Source of the DNA: UBA3855 sp964472035
Lineage (GTDB): Bacteria > Bacillota > Clostridia > Oscillospirales > Ruminococcaceae
Assembly: GCA_964472035.1 (NCBI GenBank)
Contig: CAYYIT010000004.1
Span: forward strand, 8,422-72,421
Direction of reading: 5' to 3'
DNA: 64,000 nt
Shown here: positions 8,016 through 16,823 of the stretch, piece by piece
Layout of the letters: each line of letters starts with the position of its first letter
Numbering within the stretch: the stretch's first letter is position 1
The notes under the pieces: generated by a model
The model's database searches: none
What the model was told of the DNA's origin: nothing
The model's input: only the letters and a program-made list of their open reading frames with translations
Translations under genes and position numbers: made by a program

Positions 8016-9719
8016 TCAGTCCACATTGACCCGCAGATAATTGCCGGGGTCGGTGCAGATATTGTTGACACGCACTTCAAAGTGCAGGTGATTGCCGGTA
8101 GAATTGCCGGTGGAGCCGATGTAGCCGATGAGCTGCCCCTTCTCGACCTCCTGATCCACCGTCGCGATGACGCGGCTGCAGTGGCCGTATACGGTGCTGT
8201 AGCCATCCTCATGCTCGATGATCACATAATTGCCGTAACCGCCGGAATTCCAGCCGGCAGCGATCACCTTGCCGGGACCTGCCGCATAGACCTCCGAGCC
8301 GTAGGGTGCCGCGATGTCGATGCCCTTGTGGTTGCGGTCGCTGATGTAATCATCGCTGATATAGCCGCCATTAACCGGCCAGCCGAATTTGCCGTTGCCG
8401 GCAAAGATCGTATCCGTACTTGCTGGCTGTGGGCTGTAGGTGCCGACGCCGATCTGTTCCGGAACCGGCTCCTTGGTGATCACAGCGCTGAGGACCTCAC
8501 GGGTCGTCTCGATCCCGTCCTCATAGATGACAAGCACCTCACTCGTCTTCTCGCCGCGCACGCCCTTGGAAATGACCTTCTCCGTTCCGAGGTTCAGCGC
8601 GGAGGTCTCGACCTTCACGGACGCATAGTCGATATAGCTGACCACCGTCATGCTTCTCGTGTACGCAATGGGAATGTACCGTTTCAGGGTCGGTACCTTT
8701 ATAATACTGCCGGCACCGATACCGCGGTACATGTGCGGATTGAGATTGGAAAGCTCCTCGACTGTGATATGGTGCTTGGCTGCGATCAGCTCCGATGTGT
8801 CATTCGTCTGTGCAACATAGCTGCCGATGTCCTCTTCCGCAGCGGTCAGCACTGCCAGCATCGCCTCCGGCTCCACAACGGTCTCCGTAAGATACACGCC
8901 GAACTGATAGTCAATGCTCTTGGTGTAGTACACCTCGGTCACCATGGAGTCGAGCGTGGAGGCGTATTCAGCAAGCTTTGCATCCATTTCCTTCGTGATG
9001 CTCTCCGTTTCCGGCACGGCACCGATGAACTCGCCCTCCACATATACGCCATATGCCTCCGTCAGGGCAACGTCCGCGCCCTCGAGCAGCTTATCGGCAA
9101 GCAGCTGCGCATTGACATACTCCTCATTCTCGGAAACGATGCGCAGCGAATAGGTCGGAAAGAACTGCAGTCCGAGATCCTCGCCTGCGCTGCTGACGCG
9201 CTGCTGGACCTCCCTTTCGGCATCCTCAAACTCACTTTCGGAGGAGATGATGCCCAGTTCCTCGCCGTTCACCGTCACACTGATCGCGTAGTCAAGTCCC
9301 GTTCCGTACTGCACGATGGCGATCAGGAACACCACCGCCAGAACCGGCATGACATAATTGAAGCAGCTTCTTATGATGCCATGCTCGCCAAAGATATAGC
9401 CGCCGATAAAGCATAGGATCTGCTTGGCAAATTCCAGTCCGCCGGTCTCCTTTGACTGCTTGACCTTTTTTAACATCCGTCCTGCCTCGCGGTTATGCTC
9501 GCGGAAGGACCTTCTGATTCCCTTACCCACAACACAGAAGAGTCTGCCGATCTGACGCAGTATGTACCAGAGCATCCGGAAAATACCGCTGACAAACCGC
9601 CAGAGAATGCCGATCACAGCACCGAGACTTCCCGTGACCATCATGCCGATCCGGATCATAAGCTGTTCAAAGCCGGACGGAATGCGCTCGGGCGCTGTAC
9701 TCTTTGCACGTTTTCGCAT
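8016..9719 (-). CDS. M23-family cell wall peptidase with LysM and G5 domains
   Basis: 567 aa from the ATG at 9719, preceded by AAAGGAG at good spacing; an ATG eight bases upstream lies too close to that site. A basic cytoplasmic segment is followed by one membrane helix at about residues 121-138 and then an extracellular part. In the C-terminal half a LysM-like motif (HHITVEELSNLNPHM) precedes a G5-like domain (SYIDYASVKVETSAL onward) and an M23 metallopeptidase domain with the zinc ligands of HKGIDIAAP and GNHLHFEV. Such proteins cut or remodel peptidoglycan peptide bridges. The assignment of family is firm; the substrate and cellular role (division, elongation or sporulation) are not known. 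Confidence 0.88.
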   Translation of the reverse strand: MRKRAKSTAPERIPSGFEQLMIRIGMMVTGSLGAVIGILWRFVSGIFRMLWYILRQIGRLFCVVGKGIRRSFREHNREAGRMLKKVKQSKETGGLEFAKQILCFIGGYIFGEHGIIRSCFNYVMPVLAVVFLIAIVQYGTGLDYAISVTVNGEELGIISSESEFEDAEREVQQRVSSAGEDLGLQFFPTYSLRIVSENEEYVNAQLLADKLLEGADVALTEAYGVYVEGEFIGAVPETESITKEMDAKLAEYASTLDSMVTEVYYTKSIDYQFGVYLTETVVEPEAMLAVLTAAEEDIGSYVAQTNDTSELIAAKHHITVEELSNLNPHMYRGIGAGSIIKVPTLKRYIPIAYTRSMTVVSYIDYASVKVETSALNLGTEKVISKGVRGEKTSEVLVIYEDGIETTREVLSAVITKEPVPEQIGVGTYSPQPASTDTIFAGNGKFGWPVNGGYISDDYISDRNHKGIDIAAPYGSEVYAAGPGKVIAAGWNSGGYGNYVIIEHEDGYSTVYGHCSRVIATVDQEVEKGQLIGYIGSTGNSTGNHLHFEVRVNNICTDPGNYLRVNVD

Positions 9720-9923
9720 CGTATGCATCTCCTTTCTGTTGGTGCTACCGCATACATATCGGTTACAATTGTTACAAAGCAGTAACACTGTTACTAATTA
9801 TAGCAGACTCTTCAAAAAAATCAACTCTTTTTGGAAGCAACTTCCTGCAGACGGGACAATTCTGTAGGATTGCACAAAAACCCATGTCGGATTTCGTTGC
9901 TTTTCTCCCATTGGGGCAAGGAA
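9720..9923. other. Intergenic stretch upstream of the peptidase
   Basis: About 200 bases, AT-rich between 9770 and 9840. It holds repeated GTTACAA/GTAAC motifs (around 9761-9795) that could be part of a promoter or operator for the peptidase gene, but no clean -35/-10 pair was found. Confidence 0.3.
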
Positions 9924-10790
9924 TTATCTCGCAGAATCGCCATTTATCGACAAATCCAGCAATTTCTGCATATCCTCGGGAAGGGGCGCGGTGACAAGAT
10001 GCTCCTGCCCTTCCCTGTCCGTATACACCATCTCCGCGCAATGGAGGGCATGCCGCGCGATATGTACCGTGCTGCCGCCGTAGAAGTCATCACCCGCAAG
10101 CGGACATCCGATATGGGAAAAATGCACGCGGATCTGGTGGGTGCGTCCCGTCTCCAGCTCCACACGGACGAAGGTGTAGACACCGCGCTGCGCGACGCGG
10201 TAATGCGTCACCGCGCGCTTTCCCTCCGGCGCAATGCGCCGCAGGATCACAGAGCCCTCCACCCTCGCGATCGGGGCGTCGATGGTCCCCTGTGCAGGCG
10301 GCTCGCCGCTCACGGCAGCAAGATAGGTCTTCCGGAGCCTTCCGGGCAGCTGGAACGCTGCGATCGGGTGCTTCGCCACCGCCACCAGACCGGAGGTATC
10401 CTGATCCAGCCGATGCACCGGCCGGAACGTCATGCCGGGGAACTGCGCTGCAAAGGCATTCCCCAGCGTATCCAGCCGATGGTTCTGGCTCGGATGCACG
10501 GGCATGCCGGCAGGCTTGCTGAAAATGAGAACATCCTCATCTTCGAACATGACCGGCGCATGCAGCGCCGGATTCGGCTCCATATTCGGCACATCCGGAA
10601 TATGCAGGCAGATCCGGTCACCGGACTGCACATGGTCGATGCTGCGGATATGCTGTCCATTGCAGAGCATGCCGTCCGGCACATGCTTGAGCTTTGCAAG
10701 CTGGCGCCTTGACAGACCGCACTCATGCCGCAGGAAGCTTTCCAGCGTACAGGGCGCCGGACGCTCTACGAGAAACTGGAGTTCTGGCAT
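9924..10790 (-). CDS. RluA-family pseudouridine synthase
   Basis: 288 aa. An S4-like RNA-binding region occupies the first ~70 residues (SRRQLAKLKHVPDGMLCNG), followed by the RluA/RluD catalytic domain with the hallmark HRLDQDTSGL, whose Asp is the catalytic residue. Further conserved motifs are GRTHQIRVHF and ALHCAEM. The family isomerises uridines in rRNA or tRNA; the target cannot be set from sequence. Its start lies 68 bases inside the end of the upstream membrane protein gene, and AGGAGG precedes the ATG, suggesting translational coupling. Confidence 0.92.
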   Translation of the reverse strand: MPELQFLVERPAPCTLESFLRHECGLSRRQLAKLKHVPDGMLCNGQHIRSIDHVQSGDRICLHIPDVPNMEPNPALHAPVMFEDEDVLIFSKPAGMPVHPSQNHRLDTLGNAFAAQFPGMTFRPVHRLDQDTSGLVAVAKHPIAAFQLPGRLRKTYLAAVSGEPPAQGTIDAPIARVEGSVILRRIAPEGKRAVTHYRVAQRGVYTFVRVELETGRTHQIRVHFSHIGCPLAGDDFYGGSTVHIARHALHCAEMVYTDREGQEHLVTAPLPEDMQKLLDLSINGDSAR

Positions 10791-11568
10791 GGTGTTGTTC
10801 CTCCTGTATCCACTCCCGGATCCGGATCTGGATCAGAAGCGTACTATTCATCATCGGGTAGGGCAGCACAAAGGGGATCGTCACCACCAGCAGTGCCATC
10901 GGAAGCCATCGCATCCACAGCGCCAGCAGCATCCGCCGGCGTCCCTGCATCAGCTTCTGGGACTGACGGACTGCCCGAAAGGGGGACATTCCCGGATCCG
11001 CAAGGTACAGAAACGGCACCGCCGCCATCCCCACGCAGAACCGCAGGTAGTGCAGCCCCGTCCAGAACGCGGCACAGATGCACTGCACACAGAAAAACAG
11101 ATGCCATCCGCTGTCCGCAGCCGCAAGTCCGTTCCGGATGCTCAAGACCGCACCTGCCGCAAACAGAACAAAGGGCAGCAGTGCCAGCATCCGGCACAGC
11201 GCTGCACCTGCAAAGAATGCCATTCCCCTGCAATACGCGCCGGCGCTGCGGAAGAACACGTCCTCCTCCTTACTGCCAAGCCCGAGAAAGTCGGACATCC
11301 AGCTGCACACACCGCACTGTACCGGCGTCAGGATGCAGAAGGAAAGCAGCTCCCACAAATAGGTCAGCACCGCCCACTGCGGTACGCCGCCCAGCAGAAG
11401 CTCCCTCTGCGTCATCACGCCGCAGGCGACCAGAACTGCCGCCAGAAAGCACGGCACCAGCTTCAGCAGAAGCCGGAGTGCCGGACAGAGCAGCGATGCC
11501 GTCAGCACGGCGGCATAATGCCCCTTGACGGCCTGCCTTGAAAAGCACTGAATTTCGCGTATCGTCAT
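10723..11568 (-). CDS. Integral membrane protein of unknown function
   Basis: 281 aa from MTIREIQCFSRQAVKGHY, with AAAGGAG 8 bases before the ATG. Four to six hydrophobic segments are visible (ALRLLLKLVPCFLAAVLVA; MAFFAGAALCRMLALLPFVL; LLALWMRWLPMALLVVTIPF). The N-terminal pattern, a short helix followed by several membrane segments, resembles the DUF975 group found in Clostridia, but this is tentative. It overlaps the pseudouridine synthase gene by 68 bases, so the two are likely co-transcribed. No catalytic motif was recognised. Confidence 0.6.
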   Translation of the reverse strand: MTIREIQCFSRQAVKGHYAAVLTASLLCPALRLLLKLVPCFLAAVLVACGVMTQRELLLGGVPQWAVLTYLWELLSFCILTPVQCGVCSWMSDFLGLGSKEEDVFFRSAGAYCRGMAFFAGAALCRMLALLPFVLFAAGAVLSIRNGLAAADSGWHLFFCVQCICAAFWTGLHYLRFCVGMAAVPFLYLADPGMSPFRAVRQSQKLMQGRRRMLLALWMRWLPMALLVVTIPFVLPYPMMNSTLLIQIRIREWIQEEQHHARTPVSRRASGALYAGKLPAA

Positions 11569-11617
11569 TGTATCTGCTCCTTTCTGTGTGCGGCATTGCC
11601 GCACTATGTAGGGAGCA

Positions 11618-12244
11618 TCAGTTTCTGGAATACGGGATCATTCCCAGAATCTCAAAGGCCTGCGACTGCTGCCACATCTGGGCAGTGAACATGATCTCAA
11701 AGCCCTCGCCCGGTTCGCAATTGAGTTCCTTTGCAGAGATCTTCGGCAGGCCGAAGCACGCAAGCATATTGCTGATCACACCGCCGTGCGTAATTGCCGC
11801 GCAGTGATCGAAGTCATTCTCCATCATATCCAGCAGGATCCGGTGCAGCGCATGGTAGCAGCGGATGCACAGCTCTCCGGCACTCTCGCCGCCGGGAGGA
11901 CGGACATCGGGACTGCCGCCGCGCAGCCATTCCTTGTAATCCTCGCGCTTGATCAGCTCGTCCACGGACTTGCCGTCAAATTCACCGAAATTCAGCTCGC
12001 GCAGATCCTCCGCGATGTACAGCTGCTGATCGGGGAACAGGATCTCCGCAGTTTCCGTACAGCGGCGCAGAGGGCTGCTGTATACTCTCTGTACTCTGGG
12101 GTATTCGTACAGATCCTGCTTGCCGCACAGCTCCGTAGCACCCTTGTCCGAAAGCGGATAGTCCGTGCTGCTGCCGATATAGATGCCTTTTTCGTTTGCC
12201 TCCGTCCGTCCGTGACGGAACAGGCTCAGTCGATATCCTCGCAT
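11618..12244 (-). CDS. Histidine phosphatase superfamily protein (phosphoglycerate mutase-like)
   Basis: 208 aa. The catalytic RHG motif is present near residue 10 (LFRHGRTEANEKGIY), with SSPLRRCTETAEIL and a second histidine in AAITHGGVI. This is the phosphohistidine phosphatase fold shared by phosphoglycerate mutases, GpmB-like and cobalamin phosphatases. There is no evidence for a cobalamin pathway nearby, so the substrate is left open. It lies upstream of the membrane protein gene on the same strand. Confidence 0.88.
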   Translation of the reverse strand: MRGYRLSLFRHGRTEANEKGIYIGSSTDYPLSDKGATELCGKQDLYEYPRVQRVYSSPLRRCTETAEILFPDQQLYIAEDLRELNFGEFDGKSVDELIKREDYKEWLRGGSPDVRPPGGESAGELCIRCYHALHRILLDMMENDFDHCAAITHGGVISNMLACFGLPKISAKELNCEPGEGFEIMFTAQMWQQSQAFEILGMIPYSRN

Positions 12245-12377
12245 AATATGCCTCCTTCAGAGATGATTCCCTCCATGGGGAACATTTTGCACAAAAATAA
12301 AGGTCGATTTTCGTACTTGTGGTATTTTTATACAAGTTTTTATTCAAAATCGAGGGATAATTCCACGAAAATGACTC

Positions 12378-12406
12378 TTTACAATTAGTATAATTTGTAT
12401 TATAAT
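12378..12406 (+). promoter_or_regulatory. Promoter of the XRE regulator
   Basis: TTTACA at 12378-12383 and TATAAT at 12401-12406 are 17 bases apart. A second TATAAT at 12389-12394 lies in the spacer. The transcript would carry a leader of about 85 bases with a GC-rich hairpin at about 12437-12470. Confidence 0.75.
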
Positions 12407-12495
12407 AAAAGAAAGATGTTTTTTGAAAGGATTTTGGATCCTCCGGTGCCGCCGGGCGGCTGCCGGATCAAAAGAAAGGAGCTGTACTCTCATTT

Positions 12496-13188
12496 ATGAA
12501 CTCTGATTTTCCAAGAATTATTGCATTACAGCGAAAAGAACGCCAGATCAGCCAGAAGCAGGCGGCCGCGGATCTGGGTATTTCCCAGGCACTGCTCTCC
12601 CACTACGAGAAGGGCATCCGTGAATGCGGTCTGGATTTTCTCGTAAAGATCGCCGATTATTATAATGTATCCTGCGACTATCTGCTCGGCAGAACACCGG
12701 AGCCGGAGGGCAAGACCATCTCCGTTGAGGATATTCCGGATGACGACGGCAACAACAGCATGCCCAGTCCCGAGGTCGTAGCATTCAACCGTAAGATCAT
12801 CAACAATTCCATCAGCCTGCTGTTTTCTCTGGCAATGAAGGCCAACAGCATCACGCTGATCAAGGAGATCTCCTCCTACCTGATGCTCTCGGTCTACAAG
12901 CTGTTCCGCATTGTATATAATGCAAATCCCCACAATGACCAGAAGCTCTTCTCCGTACCGAAGGTCGTTGCAAACGATGATGCAAGCGCCATCGTCTGCA
13001 TGAACGAAGCCAACATCAAGGCGGCATCGAGCGGCATTCCGATCGGAGAGAACGACTGCGTGACCGATTCGGAGATCCTCTACCTGACGACCTCCATCCT
13101 GTCCCAGTCCTATCCGGAGTATTCTTCCTCCCTGCTGACGCTGATCAAGATCAGCGAGGACAGCATCCACAAGAAGCGCAACGCCTGA
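12496..13188 (+). CDS. XRE-family transcriptional regulator
   Basis: 230 aa. The N-terminal ~65 residues form a Cro/C1-type helix-turn-helix (QISQKQAAADLGISQALLSHYEKG) ending in the common NVSCDYLLGRT. The remaining ~160 residues resemble no family I recognise and may be a sensing or oligomerisation domain. The start ATG is 14 bases from the GGAG of AAAGGAG, an unusually long spacing; no better in-frame start exists. The leader hairpin may modulate translation. It lies just upstream of the rnf promoter and reads the same way, but there is no evidence that it regulates rnf. Confidence 0.85.
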   Translation: MNSDFPRIIALQRKERQISQKQAAADLGISQALLSHYEKGIRECGLDFLVKIADYYNVSCDYLLGRTPEPEGKTISVEDIPDDDGNNSMPSPEVVAFNRKIINNSISLLFSLAMKANSITLIKEISSYLMLSVYKLFRIVYNANPHNDQKLFSVPKVVANDDASAIVCMNEANIKAASSGIPIGENDCVTDSEILYLTTSILSQSYPEYSSSLLTLIKISEDSIHKKRNA

Positions 13189-13247
13189 CGCAGGCTGCGC
13201 CGCTCCTTTCTATTCTACCACATTTTCGTGAAAAATAAAAGGGGTTT

Positions 13248-13276
13248 TTGACTTTTTTCTTCTCAGAAACTAAAAA
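13248..13276 (+). promoter_or_regulatory. Probable promoter of the rnf operon
   Basis: TTGACT at 13248-13253 and TAAAAA at 13271-13276 are 17 bases apart. The -10 is weak, so the assignment is moderate. Confidence 0.45.
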
Positions 13277-13285
13277 ACATGTTCT

Positions 13286-13336
13286 GCGGTTCTCTCCATG
13301 CTGCCGTTTTCGTAAGCTGACAGCGGAGGGGACTGC
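13286..13336 (+). promoter_or_regulatory. Structured leader hairpin upstream of rnfC
   Basis: Twelve consecutive positions of 13286-13297 pair, allowing G-U, with 13325-13336. An inner GCTG/CAGC stem (13300-13303 with 13321-13324) closes a 17-base loop. A second small stem (GTCTG/CAGAC) follows near 13341-13354. The ribosome binding site comes about 35 bases after. No match to a known riboswitch class was recognised. Confidence 0.5.
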
Positions 13337-13382
13337 GTTTGTCTGCCCACAGACAGTCATTTTCCTTGCAAAGGAGGATTTT

Positions 13383-14660
13383 ATGCGTAAATTACGAGGC
13401 GTACCCGTACCCCACAGAAAAAACACATCGGACGCCGCCTTCCGCACACTGCCCGTTCCGGAAAAGGTGCTGATCCCCATGTCCATGCACATGGGAACGC
13501 CCTGTACCCCCGTTGTCAAGCTGCAGCAGCATGTGGACATCGGTGAATGCATCGGACAGAGCGAGGCGGTTTTCTCTGCGGACATCCACGCCAGCGTTTC
13601 CGGTACTGTGACCGCACTGCAGGATTACCGCATGGCGGACGGTACCTTCTGCAAGGCAGTGGAGATCACATCGGACGGTGAGCAGACCGTCTGGGAAGGC
13701 ATCCAGCCGCCCGTGTATCATAACCGCGAGGAATTTCTCGACGCCATCCGCAGAAGCGGTGCTGTCGGACTCGGCGGCGCGGGCTTCCCGACACACGTCA
13801 AGCTCAATCCCAAGCAGCAGATCGATTGCCTGATCATCAACGCTGCCGAATGCGAGCCGTACATCACCTCCGATGACCGTACCATGCAGGAAAAGCAGGA
13901 CGAGATCATCGGCTGCATCCGCCGCATCATGAAGATGCTGGAGATCCCCGAATGCGCCATCGGCGTTGAAGAAAACAAGCCGCAGGCGATCAGATTCCTC
14001 AGCGAATGCGCCGACAAGGATCCGGACATCACCATCGTTCCGCTGCGTTCCCTCTATCCGCAGGGCGCGGAGAAGATCCTGATCTACAACATCCTCGGAA
14101 GAGTGGTCGAGGAAGGCCAGCTTCCTTCAGATCAGGGCGTGATCGTCCTGAATGTCTCCACTGCAGCATTTCTGGAGCAGTATTTCCGCACCGGCATGCC
14201 GCTTGTCAGCCGCAGTCTGACCGTGGACGGCGACACCATCGGCAAGCCATGCAACGTCACGGTTCCGGTGGGAACCCCCATCCGCACCGTGCTGAAAGCA
14301 GCGGAATGCGATTTTGAAGCCACCGAACACCTCATCGGCGGCGGTCCCATGATGGGTGCCTGCCTGCCGGGCTTTGACCTTCCGGTCACGAAGGTGAACA
14401 ATGCCCTGCTCGCCTTCGGCAAGCAGAAGAAGGTGCGCACAACTGCCTGCATCCGCTGCGGCAGATGTGTACAGACCTGCCCGATGAATCTGATGCCGAC
14501 CGCACTGGAGCAGGCCTACCGCCAGCGCAATGCGGAGAAGCTCAATCAACTGCACCTGAACCAGTGCATGCTCTGCGGCTGCTGCAGCTATGCCTGTCCG
14601 GCCAATCGTCCGCTGGCCGAAAGCCATCGCCTTGCGAAGGCTTTCCTGCGCCGGAAGTAA
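13383..14660 (+). CDS. rnfC: Rnf complex subunit C (NADH-binding, Fe-S)
   Basis: 425 aa from the ATG at 13383, which has AAAGGAGG just upstream. It starts with the biotinyl-like N-terminal region (LIPMSMHMGTPCTPVV), then an NADH/FMN-binding SLBB-like central part (GLGGAGFPTHVKL), then two 4Fe-4S motifs near the C-terminus (CIRCGRCVQTCP and CMLCGCCSYACP). RnfC passes electrons to NAD+ in the Rnf membrane complex, which couples ferredoxin oxidation to ion export. It is first in a six-gene operon in the clostridial order C-D-G-E-A-B. Confidence 0.95.
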   Translation: MRKLRGVPVPHRKNTSDAAFRTLPVPEKVLIPMSMHMGTPCTPVVKLQQHVDIGECIGQSEAVFSADIHASVSGTVTALQDYRMADGTFCKAVEITSDGEQTVWEGIQPPVYHNREEFLDAIRRSGAVGLGGAGFPTHVKLNPKQQIDCLIINAAECEPYITSDDRTMQEKQDEIIGCIRRIMKMLEIPECAIGVEENKPQAIRFLSECADKDPDITIVPLRSLYPQGAEKILIYNILGRVVEEGQLPSDQGVIVLNVSTAAFLEQYFRTGMPLVSRSLTVDGDTIGKPCNVTVPVGTPIRTVLKAAECDFEATEHLIGGGPMMGACLPGFDLPVTKVNNALLAFGKQKKVRTTACIRCGRCVQTCPMNLMPTALEQAYRQRNAEKLNQLHLNQCMLCGCCSYACPANRPLAESHRLAKAFLRRK

Positions 14661-14672
14661 GGAGGTACCACA

Positions 14673-15623
14673 ATGAAATTACTGAAAGTTGCGGCATCCC
14701 CCCATATCCGGGACGAGATGACCACACAGACGATCATGCTGCTGGTAATCGCGGCGCTTCTGCCCTCCATGGTGGCAGGTACCATCCACTTCGGATGGCG
14801 TGCACTCGCAATGATGGTGTTCTGCACCCTGTTTTCCATGGCATGCGAAGGCCTCTGCCGGATCGCCATGAAGCGCGAGCAGACCATTTCCGACGGCAGT
14901 GCCGCTCTGACGGGACTGCTCCTTGCCATGAACCTCCCCGTCACCCTCCCCCTCTGGGAGGCAGCTGTCGGCTGTCTGGTGGCGATCGTTGTTGTCAAGC
15001 AGCTCTTCGGCGGTCTGGGTCAGAATTTCGCGAACCCTGCCATTACCGCAAGAGTGGTGCTGATGGTCTCCCTGACCTCCGACATGACAAACTGGATCCT
15101 GCCGCGTACCTCGGGGCAGCCCTTTTCCTACGACGCAGTATCCTCCGCAACGCCCCTCGTCACCGGAAACGCCAGTCTCCGTGATCTGTTCTTAGGCAGC
15201 GTCCCCGGCTGCATCGGCGAGACCTGCAGCGCAACACTGCTCTTCGGCGGATTGTTCCTCATCTTCATGGGGATCATTTCTCCGGTCACACCGCTCTCAA
15301 TGCTGGGTACGGTGGCAGTCTGCACACTGCTTTCCAGCGGCGGCGATATGAACGAGATGTTCTACCAGCTGCTCTCCGGCGGTCTGCTGCTGGGTGCCTT
15401 CTTCATGGCAACGGACTATGTGACCTCCCCCATCACTGCCAAGGGCAAGCTGATCTTCGGCATCGGCTGCGGTCTGCTGACCTTCCTCATCCGAAGCTTC
15501 GGCAGTTATCCGGAAGGCGTCTCCCTCGCCATCCTGCTGATGAACATCCTGACCCCCTACATTGATCAGTTCACCATGGAAAAGCCCTTTGGCGTCCGCA
15601 AGAAGAAAAAGGGGGCGAACTGA
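14673..15623 (+). CDS. rnfD: Rnf complex subunit D (membrane flavoprotein)
   Basis: 316 aa with about nine to ten hydrophobic segments. The conserved NPAITARVVL and SSATPLVTG are present; the Thr of SATP is the known site of covalent FMN attachment in RnfD/NqrB. A GGAGG lies upstream of the ATG. Follows rnfC by 12 bases. Confidence 0.95.
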   Translation: MKLLKVAASPHIRDEMTTQTIMLLVIAALLPSMVAGTIHFGWRALAMMVFCTLFSMACEGLCRIAMKREQTISDGSAALTGLLLAMNLPVTLPLWEAAVGCLVAIVVVKQLFGGLGQNFANPAITARVVLMVSLTSDMTNWILPRTSGQPFSYDAVSSATPLVTGNASLRDLFLGSVPGCIGETCSATLLFGGLFLIFMGIISPVTPLSMLGTVAVCTLLSSGGDMNEMFYQLLSGGLLLGAFFMATDYVTSPITAKGKLIFGIGCGLLTFLIRSFGSYPEGVSLAILLMNILTPYIDQFTMEKPFGVRKKKKGAN

Positions 15624-16142
15624 GTGAAAAAAATGATTCCCTCCCTCGTGCTGACGCTTGTCTGTGCCGTGGTCTGCGGACTGCTTGCCGTAGTCAATGC
15701 CGTCACCGAGGATAAGATCGCGCAGGCCGAAGCCGAAAAGCTCCAGAAAAGCCTGACCGCTGTATTCGGCGAAGGCACCTATACGGAACTGGAACAGCAG
15801 CTCGACGGTATCACCGCTGTGTATCAGAACGACCGCGGCATTGTGATCTTTGACATTACTTCCGATGGTTATGCATCCGGCGGCATCCGCGCGCTGGTCG
15901 GCATCACTCCGGACGGCACCGTCGAGGATGTCGGCATCGTCAGCTGCGCCGAAACACCCGGTGTCGGCACCCAGATTCTCGAAAACAATTATGCTTCAGG
16001 CTATGCCGGTGCATCGCTTTCCGGTGATGGCATTTCCGGCGGTCCCGATCTCATTTCCGGTGCAACCAAGTCCTCCAACGGACTGAAAAACGCTGTGGAA
16101 CTTGCACTGGCATCCTATGCACAGATGAAGGAGGTGCAGTAA
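15624..16142 (+). CDS. rnfG: Rnf complex subunit G (covalent FMN, membrane anchored)
   Basis: 172 aa. The start is taken as the GTG that directly follows the rnfD stop; an ATG three codons later is an alternative. One N-terminal membrane helix (SLVLTLVCAVVCGLLAVVNAV) anchors an extracytoplasmic domain. The flavinylation motif SGATKSSNG lies near residue 150, with the Thr as FMN acceptor. At 172 aa it is shorter than many RnfG proteins (about 180-210 aa) but has the full FMN-binding domain. Confidence 0.93.
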   Translation: MKKMIPSLVLTLVCAVVCGLLAVVNAVTEDKIAQAEAEKLQKSLTAVFGEGTYTELEQQLDGITAVYQNDRGIVIFDITSDGYASGGIRALVGITPDGTVEDVGIVSCAETPGVGTQILENNYASGYAGASLSGDGISGGPDLISGATKSSNGLKNAVELALASYAQMKEVQ

Positions 16143-16823
16143 ATGGCAAAGCAGAGTTACATCAAGGAATTTACAAAAGGACTTCTCAAAGAAAACCCTA
16201 CACTGGTAGGCCTTCTTGGTATGTGTCCGACACTTGCGGTAACCACACAGGCAAAAAACGGTCTCGGCATGGGACTTGCAACCATGTTCGTACTGATTGG
16301 CTCGAATCTTGTGATCTCGCTCCTGCGGAAGGTTATTCCAGAGACAGTAAAGCTTCCCTGCTATATTGTCATTATCGCAGGCTTTGTGACGATCATCGAC
16401 TTTCTCATCCATGGTTTTCTGCCGGATCTGCATGAAAACCTCGGTACCTTTCTCTCCCTCATCACTGTCAACTGCATCATTCTCGGCCGCGCCGAAATGT
16501 TCGCATCCAAAAACAAGGTACTGCCATCCGTTCTGGACGGTATTGGTATGGGACTCGGCTTCACAATGGCACTCTTTCTGGTTGGTTCTATCCGAGAAAT
16601 CTTCGGTTCCGGCACATGGATGGAGCTTGCTCTGCCCGAAGGCTTTCCGACCATGACAATTTTCACCATGACGCCCGGTGGGTTCCTGGTGCTGGGAATT
16701 GTCATTGCGGCAGCAGGACGTCTGACGAACAAGAAGGCTCCCGCACTGACGGGCTGCGCCGCATGTCCCAATGCCGCAGCATGCTCCGGCGGCTGCGCTG
16801 ACGGAAAGGAGGCGCAGTCATGA
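16143..16823 (+). CDS. rnfE: Rnf complex subunit E (membrane)
   Basis: 226 aa, six predicted membrane segments. Conserved features include LLKENPTLVGLLGMCPTLAVTT and NCIILGRAEMFASKNKV. The gene starts right after the rnfG stop. The C-terminus ends in a Cys-rich tail (GCAACPNAAACSGGCADG) beyond the last membrane helix, which is not part of the core RnfE fold. RnfA and RnfE together form the central membrane 2Fe-2S site of the complex. Confidence 0.94.
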   Translation: MAKQSYIKEFTKGLLKENPTLVGLLGMCPTLAVTTQAKNGLGMGLATMFVLIGSNLVISLLRKVIPETVKLPCYIVIIAGFVTIIDFLIHGFLPDLHENLGTFLSLITVNCIILGRAEMFASKNKVLPSVLDGIGMGLGFTMALFLVGSIREIFGSGTWMELALPEGFPTMTIFTMTPGGFLVLGIVIAAAGRLTNKKAPALTGCAACPNAAACSGGCADGKEAQS

